From the NCBI RefSeq assembly GCF_014701095.1, contig NZ_AP023439.1, positions 6,560,001-6,624,000 on the forward strand: DNA of 64,000 nucleotides. The letters are read 5' to 3'. Source of the stretch: Streptomyces tuirus. Its GTDB lineage: Bacteria > Actinomycetota > Actinomycetes > Streptomycetales > Streptomycetaceae. This document shows positions 1-8,886 of the stretch, in pieces. How positions within the stretch are numbered: the stretch's first letter is position 1; every line of letters starts with the position of its first letter. The position numbers and the translations under genes are program-made. The notes under the pieces were generated by a model. The model made no database searches and had not been told where the DNA came from. It saw only the letters and a program-made list of their open reading frames with translations.

Positions 1-724
1 CCTTGCCCGTCGTCTTCGGCGCGGGCAGCGCGTAGTACGGCTCCTGGAGCAGCCGGTCCAGCAACGGCTCGTGCACCCGGCCCCGCGCGGCCAGCGCCCC
101 GTCCGTGTCGTAGGCCAGCGTCCCGCCGCTGAACCCCCGGGCCGCCGCGTCGGTCAGCGCGCAGCCCGGACCGGTGTCGAAGGCCGTCCCGTCGGGCGCG
201 GTGAGGTTGGCGATCCCGCCGATGTTGAGTGCGACGGGTCTGCCCGGCCGGCCGCGCAGCCACAGCAGATCGACCAGGCTGACCAGCGGTGCGCCCTGCC
301 CGCCGGCGGCGATGTCACGCGGCCGGAAGTCGGCGACCACGGGCAGCCCGGTCGCCTCGGCGATCCACGCCGGCTGCCCCAGCTGGAGCGTGCCGTGCAC
401 CTCGGCGCCCGCGACCCAGTGGTAGACGGTCTGGCCGTGCGAGGCGACCAACTCAGCTCGTCCCTTGCACAGTTCGCGGTCGGCCCGGACCGCCGTCGCC
501 GCGAAGGCCCGCCCGATCCCGGTGTCCAGCCGGCACACCTCGTCCAGCGTGGTGGTCCCCGGCGGCAGCGCGGCGGCCAGTGCGTCGCGCAGTTCTCCGT
601 CGTACGGTTCGCTCACGCTGCCGAGCGGCTTCAGCACCAGGCTGTCGCCGACGAGGTCCAGCTCGGCCGCCGCCGCGTCGATCGCGTCGTACGACGTGCC
701 CGACATGAGCCCGATCACCCGCAT
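1..724 (-). CDS. anmK: Anhydro-N-acetylmuramic acid kinase (3' end outside window)
   Basis: AnmK phosphorylates and opens 1,6-anhydro-MurNAc to MurNAc-6-phosphate during cell-wall recycling in the cytoplasm. The N-terminus reads MRVIGLMSGTSYDAID, the family's glycine-rich ATP-binding signature. Further on are the catalytic-region segments VASHGQTVYHW and DFRPRDIAAGGQGAPL, and NIGGIANLT. About 241 codons are visible; the usual length is near 370-390, so the C-terminal third lies to the left of the window. The ATG at 724 is chosen because it opens the conserved motif. It sits in a 14-bp tandem repeat, so AGGTGATC plus ATG is present several times in a row. The permease gene ends only 46 bp upstream on the same strand, which suggests co-transcription. 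Confidence 0.93.
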   Translation of the reverse strand, partial: MRVIGLMSGTSYDAIDAAAAELDLVGDSLVLKPLGSVSEPYDGELRDALAAALPPGTTTLDEVCRLDTGIGRAFAATAVRADRELCKGRAELVASHGQTVYHWVAGAEVHGTLQLGQPAWIAEATGLPVVADFRPRDIAAGGQGAPLVSLVDLLWLRGRPGRPVALNIGGIANLTAPDGTAFDTGPGCALTDAAARGFSGGTLAYDTDGALAARGRVHEPLLDRLLQEPYYALPAPKTTGK

Positions 725-776
725 CCGATCACCTGCATCCGATCACCTGCATCCGACCACCTGCATCCGATCAACC
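721..776. repeat. 14-bp tandem repeat (four copies) over the anmK start
   Basis: Four head-to-tail copies of gcatccgatcacct, the last two with small changes, fill the whole gap between anmK and the permease. On the minus strand each copy carries an AGGTGATC-like Shine-Dalgarno and an ATG. The last copy contains the permease stop codon and the first contains the anmK start codon. The period is not a multiple of three, so successive ATGs fall in different frames. Confidence 0.95.
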
Positions 777-2075
777 AGCCCTCTCCACCTCCGCTTTCGG
801 CAGCCCGGCCCGCCGCGCGGACGGCAGCGTCAGAAGCGCCGGCACGCTCACCGCGCACGCCGCGGCCGCATAGTACGCGGGGACGTCCACACTGCCCGTC
901 CGCTCGATCGTCTCCGTGATGATGAGCCCGGCACACCCCGAGAACACCGCATTGGACAGCGCGTAGGCGAGCCCGAGACCCGTGTAGCGCACCCGGGTCG
1001 GGAACATCTCCGACAGCATCGCGGGCCCCGGCCCCGCCATCAGCCCCACCACCGCACCCGCACCGCACACCGCCGCACCCTTCACGGTGTTCGAAACGCC
1101 GGGCTCCTGCAGAAGGTTGAGCAGCGGCACCGCGAGGACCACCACCAGCACCGCCCCCGACACCATCACCGCCCGCCGCCCGAGCCGGTCGCTGAGCAGC
1201 CCCGCCGGCACGATCGTCGCCGCGAAACCGAGATTGGCCAGCACGGTCGCCACCAGCGCCTGCTGGAACGTCGCGCCCAGCGAGCTCTGCAGATACGACG
1301 GCAGCACGACGAGGAACGTGTACCCCGCCGCGGCCCAGCCCATGATCCGCCCGGCACCCAGAACGACCGCCCGGACCACCTCGCGCGGCGGAGGCGTCCG
1401 CTCGGACCGCTCCGCCACGAACGCCGGTGTCTCGTCCAGCCGCAGCCGCAGCCACAGCGCGCCCAGCCCCAGCGGCAACGTCAGCAGGAACGGCAGCCGC
1501 CAGCCCCACGCGCCCAGCTGCTCCGCCGTCAGCACCGTGGCGAGCAGCGCCGCCGCACCCGCGCCGCCCAGCAGTCCCAGCGCCACCGTGAACGACTGCC
1601 ACGACCCGTACAGCCCACGCCGCCCCGGCGGTGCGAACTCCGTCATCACCGACACCGCCCCACCGAACTCCCCACCCGCCGACAGCCCTTGGACCACCCG
1701 CAGGAACGTCAGCAGCCAGGGCGCCAGGGCACCCGCCTGCGCGTACGTCGGCAGGGCACCGATCAGCGTCGTCGCCACCGTCATCAGCATGATCACCAGG
1801 ACCAGCACCGGACGCCGCCCGACGCGGTCGCCGAGTCGGCCGAAGAGCGCCGCTCCGACGGGGCGGAAGAAGAACGCCAGCGCGAAGGACGCGTACGTCT
1901 TCACCAGGGCCTCGGCCTCGCTGCCGCCCTCCGGCGTGAAGAACCGCGCCGCGATGATCGTCGCGAAGTAGCCGTAGATGCCGAACTCGTACCACTCGAT
2001 GAGATTGCCCACCGACCCCGCGACCAGCGCCCGGCGGCCGCTTCGTGTGTCCCGTTGTTGCTGAATGACCGTCAC
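771..2075 (-). CDS. MFS transporter, metabolite:H+ symporter (MHS) type
   Basis: A 434-residue integral membrane permease with about 12 hydrophobic segments. The opening GSVGNLIEWYEFGIYGY and the loop GRLGDRVGRRPVL (between helices 2 and 3) are typical of the MHS branch of the major facilitator superfamily, relatives of ProP, ShiA and KgtP that import organic acids, betaines or osmolytes with protons. A second GLLSDRLGRRAVM lies after the central loop. The substrate cannot be told from sequence. The start is uncertain: a full Shine-Dalgarno GGAGGTGA (2072-2079) has the only nearby canonical start, GTG at 2075, inside it, whereas an in-frame ATT follows it by 5 nt at 2066. It is transcribed ahead of anmK and divergently from the large AAA/TPR gene. 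Confidence 0.9.
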   Translation of the reverse strand: MTVIQQQRDTRSGRRALVAGSVGNLIEWYEFGIYGYFATIIAARFFTPEGGSEAEALVKTYASFALAFFFRPVGAALFGRLGDRVGRRPVLVLVIMLMTVATTLIGALPTYAQAGALAPWLLTFLRVVQGLSAGGEFGGAVSVMTEFAPPGRRGLYGSWQSFTVALGLLGGAGAAALLATVLTAEQLGAWGWRLPFLLTLPLGLGALWLRLRLDETPAFVAERSERTPPPREVVRAVVLGAGRIMGWAAAGYTFLVVLPSYLQSSLGATFQQALVATVLANLGFAATIVPAGLLSDRLGRRAVMVSGAVLVVVLAVPLLNLLQEPGVSNTVKGAAVCGAGAVVGLMAGPGPAMLSEMFPTRVRYTGLGLAYALSNAVFSGCAGLIITETIERTGSVDVPAYYAAAACAVSVPALLTLPSARRAGLPKAEVERAG

Positions 2076-2255
2076 CTCCCGTGACTTTGCGCGTCGTTGA
2101 CCCCAAGGCGGCTGGTGGCGGGCCCGTCGCGTCGCCGGGCCGCACCCGGTGTCACTCGTCACGGCAAGAGGTGCCCCGACCACCCTCCACTCAGGCAATC
2201 GGACGGCTACGCTCGACATCTGTACGTCGTTCGGGCGACTTGGGGAGGTAGCGGG

Positions 2256-4940
2256 ATGACGGAGGTACGGCCCATGGCCGCCGCCTCGGCTTCCCTGTGG
2301 GAGCGCGACGAGGAGGTCGCCGCCGTCGCGCGGGCGGTCGACAGCCTGTGCACGGACCGGTCCTCGTCCGGCGCACTGCTGGTCTTCCGCGGCGAGGCAG
2401 GACTCGGCAAGACCGCGCTGCTGGCCGAAACCCGTCGCATCGCGGAGGCCCGCGGCTGCACGGTCTGGTCGGCGCGCGGCGGCGAGACCCTCAGGTCGGT
2501 CCCCTTCAACGTGGTAAGGCAGTTGCTGCAGCCGGCCCTGGTGTCGATGCTGCCGGAGGAGGCCCGCGAGTACCTCGGCGACTGGTACGACATCGCCGGC
2601 CCCGCCCTCGGCATAGCGGAGCCCGGCGACCGGCGGGCCGACCCGCAGGGCGTGTGCGACGGCCTGGTCGCGGCCGTGCGCCGGCTCGCGCGCCGGGACT
2701 GGCCGCTGGTGCTGCTGATCGACGACGCCCACTGGGCGGACCAGGAGACCCTGCACTGGCTCGCGGGGCTCGCCGAACGCCTGGACGAGATGTCCGTCCT
2801 GGTCGTCGTCGCCCGCCGCGCCGAGGAGATCTCCGGCCCGAGCGCCCGCCACCTCGACACCGTCGCCGCCGCGGCGGACGGCCCCGTCACGACCCTGAGC
2901 GCCCTCACCCCGGACGCCACGGCCGGGCTCACCCGCGCCACCCTGGGCCGGCACGCCGACGCCGCGTTCTGCCGCGAGGTCTGGGCCGTCACCGCCGGCA
3001 ACCCCTACGAGACCGTCGAACTCCTCGCCAAGGTGCAGGACAGCGAGCTCGACCCGGTCGAGGCGCGGGCCGGCGAACTGCGCGAGCTGAACCGCTCGGC
3101 CCGCGGCGGCGGCCTCGTCGCCCGCCTGGAGGAACTCGGCATCGACGCCACCCGGTTCGCCTGGGCCGCCGCCATCCTCGGCACCGGCATCTCCGTCGGC
3201 CTGGTCGCCAAGCTCGCCACCCTGCGGCCGGACGACGCCCGCCGCTGCGCCGAACTGCTGCGCACCGCCCGCATCCTCACCGCGCCCGACCCCGCGAACG
3301 GCCGCAGCACCGACGGCGACCTGGAGTTCGTCCACCCGCTGATCGCGACCGCCGTCTACAACTCCATCCCCGACGCCCTGCGCACCGCCATGCACGGCAT
3401 CGCCGCCCGGATCGTCGCCGACGAGGGGCACGGCGCCGCGGCCGCCGCCCGCCACCTCCTGGAGGTCCACCCGGACGACGACGAGGAACTCGTCGGGCAG
3501 TTGCGCGAGGCCGCCCGCGAACACCTCGCCGTGGGCGCACCCGACGCCGCCCGCCGCTGCCTGGAGCGCGCCCTGAGGGAACCGCCCCGGCCCGACTCCC
3601 ACCCGCACGTGCTCTACGAACTCGCCGGGGCCACCTTCCTCACCGCGCCGGCCCGCACCATCGGCCATCTGCGGACCGCGCTCGGCATGCCCGGCCTCGA
3701 CGGCGACCAGCGGGTGGACGCTGTCTTCCGGCTCTCCCAGGCGCTCCTGCACAACGACCAGCTGGAGGAGGCCGTCCGCACGGTCGAGGCGGAGGCCGCC
3801 CGGCTCCGGCCCGGACCCGCCCGGATGCGGCTCCAGGCCGCGCACTTCATGTGGGAGGGCCTGCACGCCGGAGAGGCCACCTCACCCGACCGCTCCCAGC
3901 GGCTCGCCGACCTCGCGAGCACCTGCACCGGCCGGGACAACTCCGAACGCGCCCTGCTCATCCTGCGCGGCTTCGACGCCCTCATGCACGGCGAGAGCGC
4001 CGAGGAGGTCGCCGAGCTGTGCGACCGGGCCCTCGTCAACGGCCGGCTGGCCCCCGGACTCGGCTGGACCGACACCGAGTGGGGCATCGAACTGCTGCTG
4101 ATGCTGGCCAACGCCTACTGCTTCACCGACCGCCTCGACCGCGCCGAGACCCTCTACAACGAAGCGCTGCGCGCCTACGAGACGGCCGGCTGGAGCGGCG
4201 GCCACCTCGCCCTGGCCCACGCCTACGTCGGGATCGGCCACCGCAGGCGGGGCCGGCTGAGGGAGGCCGAGACGTCGCTGCGCGAGGCGCTGCGCCTCGC
4301 CGAGCGCGTCGGCCGCGGCCTGCCCCTGTACTGGTCGGCGACGTGCAGCCTGGTCGACACCCTGCTGGCCCGCGGCCATGTCGAGCAGGCCTGGGACGTC
4401 GCCGAACGGCACGGCTTCCGCCCGCCCTACCCGTCCACCATCGTGCTGCCGGACCCCCGCTCGGTGCGCGGGCGGCTGCTGCTGGCCGTCGGCCGGACCA
4501 AGGACGGCATCAACGAACTGGAGGCGGCGGAGAAGGCCGCGGCGGCCCGGGGTCACCACAACTCCGTGCTCGTCCCCTGGGCGGCCGACCTCGCCCGTGC
4601 CCTCAGCGCCGAGGACCCGGCCCGGGCCGCCCGGCTCGCCGTCGACGTCCGCCGCCAGGCGGAGCGCTTCGGCACGGACACGGCGATAGGGGAGGCTCTG
4701 CGCTGCGCCGCCGACCTGGAGACCGGTCAGCGCGCGGTCCGGCTCTACGCCCAGGCCGTCACCTACCTGGAGGCCTCGCCCTGCCAGTACGAGTACGCGG
4801 CGGCCCGCGTCGAGTTCGGCGTCGCCGCCCGCTCGGTGAGCGACCTCGAGCGCGGCCTGGACCTGGCGATCTCGTGCGGGGCCGACGGACTGGCGGAGCG
4901 GGCGCGGGCGGCGCTCACGTCCGGCGGGGGACCGGCGTAG
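2256..4940 (+). CDS. Large AAA ATPase/TPR regulator-like protein without HTH
   Basis: An 894-residue protein with the architecture of LuxR-family LAL regulators. It has an N-terminal AAA/NACHT-like ATPase with Walker A GEAGLGKTALL (about residues 46-56) and Walker B LVLLIDDAHWAD, then a long alpha-helical TPR-like C-terminal half with repeated LxxALxxYE-type helices. LAL proteins normally end in a LuxR helix-turn-helix. This one stops at ERARAALTSGGGPA, just where the linker to the HTH usually begins, and no HTH is found in another frame before the terminator. It may act through protein contacts or be a stable truncation. The ATG at 2256 follows GGGGAGGTAGCGGG at good spacing; an upstream in-frame start at 2097 looks less likely. 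Confidence 0.85.
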   Translation: MTEVRPMAAASASLWERDEEVAAVARAVDSLCTDRSSSGALLVFRGEAGLGKTALLAETRRIAEARGCTVWSARGGETLRSVPFNVVRQLLQPALVSMLPEEAREYLGDWYDIAGPALGIAEPGDRRADPQGVCDGLVAAVRRLARRDWPLVLLIDDAHWADQETLHWLAGLAERLDEMSVLVVVARRAEEISGPSARHLDTVAAAADGPVTTLSALTPDATAGLTRATLGRHADAAFCREVWAVTAGNPYETVELLAKVQDSELDPVEARAGELRELNRSARGGGLVARLEELGIDATRFAWAAAILGTGISVGLVAKLATLRPDDARRCAELLRTARILTAPDPANGRSTDGDLEFVHPLIATAVYNSIPDALRTAMHGIAARIVADEGHGAAAAARHLLEVHPDDDEELVGQLREAAREHLAVGAPDAARRCLERALREPPRPDSHPHVLYELAGATFLTAPARTIGHLRTALGMPGLDGDQRVDAVFRLSQALLHNDQLEEAVRTVEAEAARLRPGPARMRLQAAHFMWEGLHAGEATSPDRSQRLADLASTCTGRDNSERALLILRGFDALMHGESAEEVAELCDRALVNGRLAPGLGWTDTEWGIELLLMLANAYCFTDRLDRAETLYNEALRAYETAGWSGGHLALAHAYVGIGHRRRGRLREAETSLREALRLAERVGRGLPLYWSATCSLVDTLLARGHVEQAWDVAERHGFRPPYPSTIVLPDPRSVRGRLLLAVGRTKDGINELEAAEKAAAARGHHNSVLVPWAADLARALSAEDPARAARLAVDVRRQAERFGTDTAIGEALRCAADLETGQRAVRLYAQAVTYLEASPCQYEYAAARVEFGVAARSVSDLERGLDLAISCGADGLAERARAALTSGGGPA

Positions 4941-4956
4941 TTCCGGAGCGCGGTCG

Positions 4957-4976
4957 TGCGCGCGATCACGCGCGCA
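4957..4976. terminator. Hairpin between convergent genes
   Basis: A perfect 8-bp stem (TGCGCGCG / CGCGCGCA) with an ATCA loop lies in the 37-bp gap between the AAA/TPR gene and the end of the pca operon. It can serve both converging transcripts. No U-tract follows, as is usual in streptomycetes. Confidence 0.6.
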
Positions 4977-4977
4977 G

Positions 4978-6096
4978 TCAGGAGGTGCCGTCCTCCTCCG
5001 CCAGCACCCGCTGGGCCGTCGCGAACGCCGAGTTCGCCGCCGGCACCCCGCAGTACACCGCCGTCTGGAGCAGCACCGCGCCGATCTCCTCCGGGGTGAG
5101 GCCGTTGCGGCGGGCCGCGCGGACGTGCATGGCCAGTTCGTCGTAGTGGCCGTGCGCGACCAGCGCGGTGAGCGTGATCATGCTGCGCTCGCGGCGCGAC
5201 AGGGTCGGGTCCGTCCAGATCTCGCCCCAGGCGTAGCGCGAGATGAAGTCCTGGAAGCGCGCCGTTAACGGTGTCTGACGGGCCTGCGCCCGGTCCACGT
5301 GCGCGTCGCCGAGCACCTCCCGCCGTACCGCCATGCCCCGCGGAGCCCCCGGACCGAAGTGGGCGCGCAGGGCGGTCAGCACCGCCTCCGGGCACTGCGC
5401 GGGCGCCAGGTGAGAGGCGCCCGGAAGCTCCACCAGCGTCGCGCGCGGCACGGCGTCGGCGATCTCCCGAAGATGCGAAGGGGGCGTCGCCGGATCCTCC
5501 CGGCCCGCGACCAGCAGGGTCGGTACGGCGATCTGCGCGAGCCGGTCCCGCAGGTCGAACGCGGCGAGCGCGTCACAGCAGGCGGCGTACGCCTCCGGGT
5601 CGGCGTCCCGGTGGTCCCGGAGCAGGCGCGGCACGGTGAAGTCACCGGCGAACCAGCGCGCGTCGGCGTTCTCCGCCAGCCCGGCCAGCCCCTCCCGACG
5701 CACCAGCGCGGCCCGTTCCTCCCAGGGCCTGGAACCGTTGAAGTGCGCCGACGAACAGATCACGGCGAGCGACGACAGCCGCTGCGGATGGTGCACCGCG
5801 AGATGCAGCCCGACGGCCCCGCCCAGCGACACGCCCGCGTACGCGAACCGCTCGATGCCGAGCGAGTCGGCGAGCGCCAGCACCAGCCCGGCGAGGTCGC
5901 CGACCGTCGCGCCGGCTTCGATGAGACCGGCCGCCGAACCGCCGTGCCCCGGAAGGTCCCAGCGCACCACCCGGTGACTGATCGACAGCTCGGGCGCCAC
6001 GGCGTCCCACAGGGCGTACGACGTGCCGAGCGAGGGGCCCAGCAGCAGCGCGGGAGCGGAGGCGGGCCCTTCGGCCTGGTGGTTCAGGAGTGTCAA
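4978..6096 (-). CDS. pcaL: PcaL: 3-oxoadipate enol-lactonase / 4-carboxymuconolactone decarboxylase fusion
   Basis: A 372-residue bifunctional enzyme. It decarboxylates gamma-carboxymuconolactone and then hydrolyses the resulting enol-lactone to 3-oxoadipate. Residues about 1-250 form an alpha/beta hydrolase (PcaD) with nucleophile elbow GVSLGG (Ser90) and a C-terminal ASHLAP histidine. Residues about 265-372 form a carboxymuconolactone decarboxylase (PcaC) domain with the SRYAWGEIWTDP and YCGVPAANSAF segments. This fusion is common in actinomycetes. The start is a TTG whose last bases overlap the TGA of pcaB (TTGA), implying translational coupling. It is the last gene of the pca operon. Confidence 0.95.
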   Translation of the reverse strand: MTLLNHQAEGPASAPALLLGPSLGTSYALWDAVAPELSISHRVVRWDLPGHGGSAAGLIEAGATVGDLAGLVLALADSLGIERFAYAGVSLGGAVGLHLAVHHPQRLSSLAVICSSAHFNGSRPWEERAALVRREGLAGLAENADARWFAGDFTVPRLLRDHRDADPEAYAACCDALAAFDLRDRLAQIAVPTLLVAGREDPATPPSHLREIADAVPRATLVELPGASHLAPAQCPEAVLTALRAHFGPGAPRGMAVRREVLGDAHVDRAQARQTPLTARFQDFISRYAWGEIWTDPTLSRRERSMITLTALVAHGHYDELAMHVRAARRNGLTPEEIGAVLLQTAVYCGVPAANSAFATAQRVLAEEDGTS

Positions 6097-7388
6097 CGTC
6101 GCTCCAGAGCACGGTCGGTGAGGGCCCCGGCGGAGCCCGTGTAGTGGGTGGGATCGAGGTCGACGCCCGCCAGCTCCGGTGCCTGCGCGAGCGGTTGCGC
6201 CGTGGAGGCCAGCCGGGTGAGGAGCTCCTTGGCGCGGGCGCGGCCCAGCACCGGGGCCAGCTCGGCGGACAGCCGCTCGGAGACGATCAACCCGTGCGTG
6301 AGGTCCAGATGTGCGCGCATGGACTCGGGCCTGACCCGCAGTCCCTCCGCCAGTTCGGCGGCGTCCCGGGCGGCCCCGCCGACCAGCCGCAGCAGGTCGC
6401 GCAGCGGCTCCCACTCGGCGTGCCAGGCCCCGGCCGGGCGTTCGTCCTCGGCGGCCATGGACCCGTACAGCGTGGCCGCGAGCTGCGGTGCCCGCCGCGC
6501 GGCTGAGGCGATCAGCGTGGACCGTACGGGATTGGACTTGTGCGGCATGGCGGACGACCCGCCGCCACTGCCCTCGGCGACCTCGGCGATCTCGGTGCGC
6601 GACAGGGTCAGGACGTCCACGGCGAGTTTGCCGAGCGCGCCCGCTGTGAAGGCCAGGCACCCGGCGAGATCGCCGATCGGCGTCCGCAGGGTGTGCCAGG
6701 GCAGATCGGGTGCACGCAGGCCGAGTTCGCGGGCGTAGAGCTCCGGCAGCCCGGCCGGATCGCTCGCGCCGTACGCCCCGAAGGCCGCCAGCGTCCCCGC
6801 CGCACCGCCGAGTTGGGCCGGAAGCGACTCCCGTACGGCCCGCACCCGGTCCCGTGCGTCGAGCACCAGCGACCGCCATCCGGCCGCCTTCAGGCCGAAC
6901 GTGGTCGGTACGGCGTGCTGGGTGAGGGTCCGCCCGGGCATCGCCGTGTCCCGGTGCTCGGCGGCCGGCCGGGCGAGGGCCTGTTCGGTGCGGCCGAGGT
7001 CGGCGAGGACCGGGTCGAGGGTCCGCGCGGCCACCAGCATCATCGCTGTGTCCATGATGTCCTGGCTGGTCGCGCCCCGGTGGACGTAGGGGCCGTGGGT
7101 GTCGCCCACGGCCTTCGTCAGATCGGCGACCAGGGGGATGACGGGGTTGCCGCCCGTGCGCGCCCGCTCGGCGAGGGACCGTACGTCGAAGGCACCGGCG
7201 TCCGCCGCTCCGGTCACCGCCGTGGCCGCCTCGGCCGGGGCGAGGCCCGCGGCGGCCTGGGCCCGGGTCAGCGCGGCCTCCGCGTCGAGCAGCGCCTGCA
7301 GGAACGCGTCGTCGCCGGTGGCGGAGGCGGCCGCGGAGCCGGACCACCCGGGGGCGAGCAGGCTTGTGTCGCCGGGGTGAGCTGTCAC
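6093..7388 (-). CDS. pcaB: 3-carboxy-cis,cis-muconate cycloisomerase
   Basis: PcaB lactonises beta-carboxy-cis,cis-muconate, the product of protocatechuate ring cleavage. It belongs to the fumarase/aspartase superfamily; the 431-residue protein shows the signature GGSSAMPHKSNPV and the upstream segments GATSQDIMDTA and LTQHAVPTTFG. The GTG start overlaps the stop of pcaG (GTGA) and the TGA overlaps the TTG start of pcaL, so it is coupled on both sides. Length is usual for the family. Confidence 0.95.
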   Translation of the reverse strand: MTAHPGDTSLLAPGWSGSAAASATGDDAFLQALLDAEAALTRAQAAAGLAPAEAATAVTGAADAGAFDVRSLAERARTGGNPVIPLVADLTKAVGDTHGPYVHRGATSQDIMDTAMMLVAARTLDPVLADLGRTEQALARPAAEHRDTAMPGRTLTQHAVPTTFGLKAAGWRSLVLDARDRVRAVRESLPAQLGGAAGTLAAFGAYGASDPAGLPELYARELGLRAPDLPWHTLRTPIGDLAGCLAFTAGALGKLAVDVLTLSRTEIAEVAEGSGGGSSAMPHKSNPVRSTLIASAARRAPQLAATLYGSMAAEDERPAGAWHAEWEPLRDLLRLVGGAARDAAELAEGLRVRPESMRAHLDLTHGLIVSERLSAELAPVLGRARAKELLTRLASTAQPLAQAPELAGVDLDPTHYTGSAGALTDRALERR

Positions 7389-7990
7389 TGGAACTCCAGG
7401 AAGACCGTTTCGCCTTCGCCCTGAAGGCGGATGTCGAAACGGTACGTGCCGTCCCCCTCCTCCGCGGCGATCAGCGTGTCGCGGCGGGCGTCCTCCAGCC
7501 CGGACAGCAGCGGATCGGCGGCGAGCACCGCCGCGTCGCCCGGCAGATAGATCCGGGTGTACAGGTGCACGAGCAGCCCGCGTGCGAAGACGCACACGCT
7601 CAGGTACGGGGCGCTGCGCCCCCGGGCGCCGGGCCGCAGCGTCCGCGCGTACCAGTGGCCGTTCGCGTCGGTCTGGATGCGTCCCCAGCCGGTGAACTCC
7701 ACGCCGTTGCGCCCGAGGAAGCCGCCCGAGGCCGGGTCGCGCCGCATCGAGCCGTCGGCGGCCGGCAGATTGCCCTCGGGGTCCGGCCCCCACAGTTCGA
7801 TCAGGGCGTCCGGAAGCGGGGTGCCTTCGCCGTCGGTGACGTAGCCGTGCACGGTGACGGTGTCGGGGTGCCCGAGGGGTGCGATGTCCTCGCCGCCGCG
7901 GAAGGGCAGGGCGTGGCCGTAGAACGGGCCGACGGTGTGCGAGGGGGTGGGCAGCACGCTGTCCGGACGGCTGGTGTCGATCTTCGTCAT
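7385..7990 (-). CDS. pcaG: Protocatechuate 3,4-dioxygenase, alpha subunit
   Basis: A 201-residue alpha subunit of the intradiol dioxygenase that opens the protocatechuate ring. It begins with the conserved N-terminal segment TPSHTVGPFYGHALPF, followed by VTVHGYVTDGEGTPLPDALIELWGPDPEG, the beta-sandwich core of the family. The alpha subunit lacks the full set of iron ligands, which sit in PcaH. It starts 6 bp downstream of the pcaH stop and overlaps pcaB by 4 bp. Both subunits are needed for activity, consistent with tight linkage. Confidence 0.95.
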   Translation of the reverse strand: MTKIDTSRPDSVLPTPSHTVGPFYGHALPFRGGEDIAPLGHPDTVTVHGYVTDGEGTPLPDALIELWGPDPEGNLPAADGSMRRDPASGGFLGRNGVEFTGWGRIQTDANGHWYARTLRPGARGRSAPYLSVCVFARGLLVHLYTRIYLPGDAAVLAADPLLSGLEDARRDTLIAAEEGDGTYRFDIRLQGEGETVFLEFQ

Positions 7991-7996
7991 GGCTGG

Positions 7997-8770
7997 TCAG
8001 CGCCCTTCTTCGATCCAGGTGGACTGCGGGCCGTCCAGCACGATGTCCCAGTGGTAGCCCATCGAGAACTCGGGCACCGACAGGCTGTGGTCGTACGTCG
8101 CGACCAGCCGCTGCCGGGCCGCGTCGTCCGTCACGGACTGGATGATCGGGTCGTAGGGGAACAGCGGGTCGCTCGGGAAGTACATCTGCGTCACGAGCCG
8201 CTGGGTGAACGCCGAGCCGAAGAGCGAGAAGTGGATGTGCGCCGGCCGCCAGGCGTTGACGTGCTGGCGCCAGGGGTACGGGCCCGGCTGGACGGTGGTG
8301 AAGCGGTAGTGGCCGTCGGCGTCGGTGAGGGTACGGCCCACGCCGGTGAAGTTGGGGTCCAGCGGGGCGTCGTGCTGCTCGCGCTGGTGGGCGTAGCGGC
8401 CCGCCGCGTTGGCCTGCCAGATCTCCACGAGCTGGCCGCGCACCGGCCGTCCGTCGCGGTCGAGCAGCCGCCCGGAGACGGTGATGCGCTCGCCGATCGG
8501 CTCGCCGTCGTGCTGCCGGGTGAGGTCGTTGTCGATCTCGGTGATGTCCCGTTCCCCGAACGCGGGGGAGGACAGCTCCACCAGTTCCGGGTCCTTGCTG
8601 ACGTCGATGGTGACCGGCGGCTGCTTGGGGTGCCGGAGCAGCGAGGACCGGTAGGGCGCGTAGTCGCGCCGCGGCTGGTGCTCGACGGGGCCGCCGTCGG
8701 CGAGCCGCTTCTCGTACGCGGCGTGCTTGGCCGCGATCTCCTGGTCGATGTCGTACTGCGTGAGAGTCAT
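7997..8770 (-). CDS. pcaH: Protocatechuate 3,4-dioxygenase, beta subunit
   Basis: The 257-residue catalytic beta subunit, which binds non-haem Fe(III) and cleaves protocatechuate to 3-carboxy-cis,cis-muconate. The four expected ligands are visible with the family's spacing: Tyr126 (GRYAHQ), Tyr165 (GPYPW), His178 and His180 (RPAHIHFS). The segment GQLVEIWQANAAGRY is a strong family signature. A 116-bp gap separates it from pcaF, the only sizeable gap inside the operon; this gap holds a dispersed intergenic element and may allow internal regulation. Confidence 0.96.
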   Translation of the reverse strand: MTLTQYDIDQEIAAKHAAYEKRLADGGPVEHQPRRDYAPYRSSLLRHPKQPPVTIDVSKDPELVELSSPAFGERDITEIDNDLTRQHDGEPIGERITVSGRLLDRDGRPVRGQLVEIWQANAAGRYAHQREQHDAPLDPNFTGVGRTLTDADGHYRFTTVQPGPYPWRQHVNAWRPAHIHFSLFGSAFTQRLVTQMYFPSDPLFPYDPIIQSVTDDAARQRLVATYDHSLSVPEFSMGYHWDIVLDGPQSTWIEEGR

Positions 8771-8801
8771 GGGAGTCCCTGAGGTCCTTGAGTGTCGTGC
8801 C

Positions 8802-8880
8802 CCGTCAGGGGCGCGGAGCTGGATCGATATGCGGCTCCGCCGCGCGGGCGCGGCCGGCTACGCACGTCCGCAGCCGCATG
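8802..8880. repeat. Dispersed Streptomyces intergenic element, copy A (variant)
   Basis: The pcaF-pcaH gap contains caggggcgcgg followed by gatatgcggctccgccgcg and gggcgcg. The opening matches the two other copies in this window (59076-59106 and 63397-63425). The element can fold: ATGCGGCT near its left end pairs with AGCCGCAT near its right end. Confidence 0.6.
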
Positions 8881-8886
8881 CAGCGC

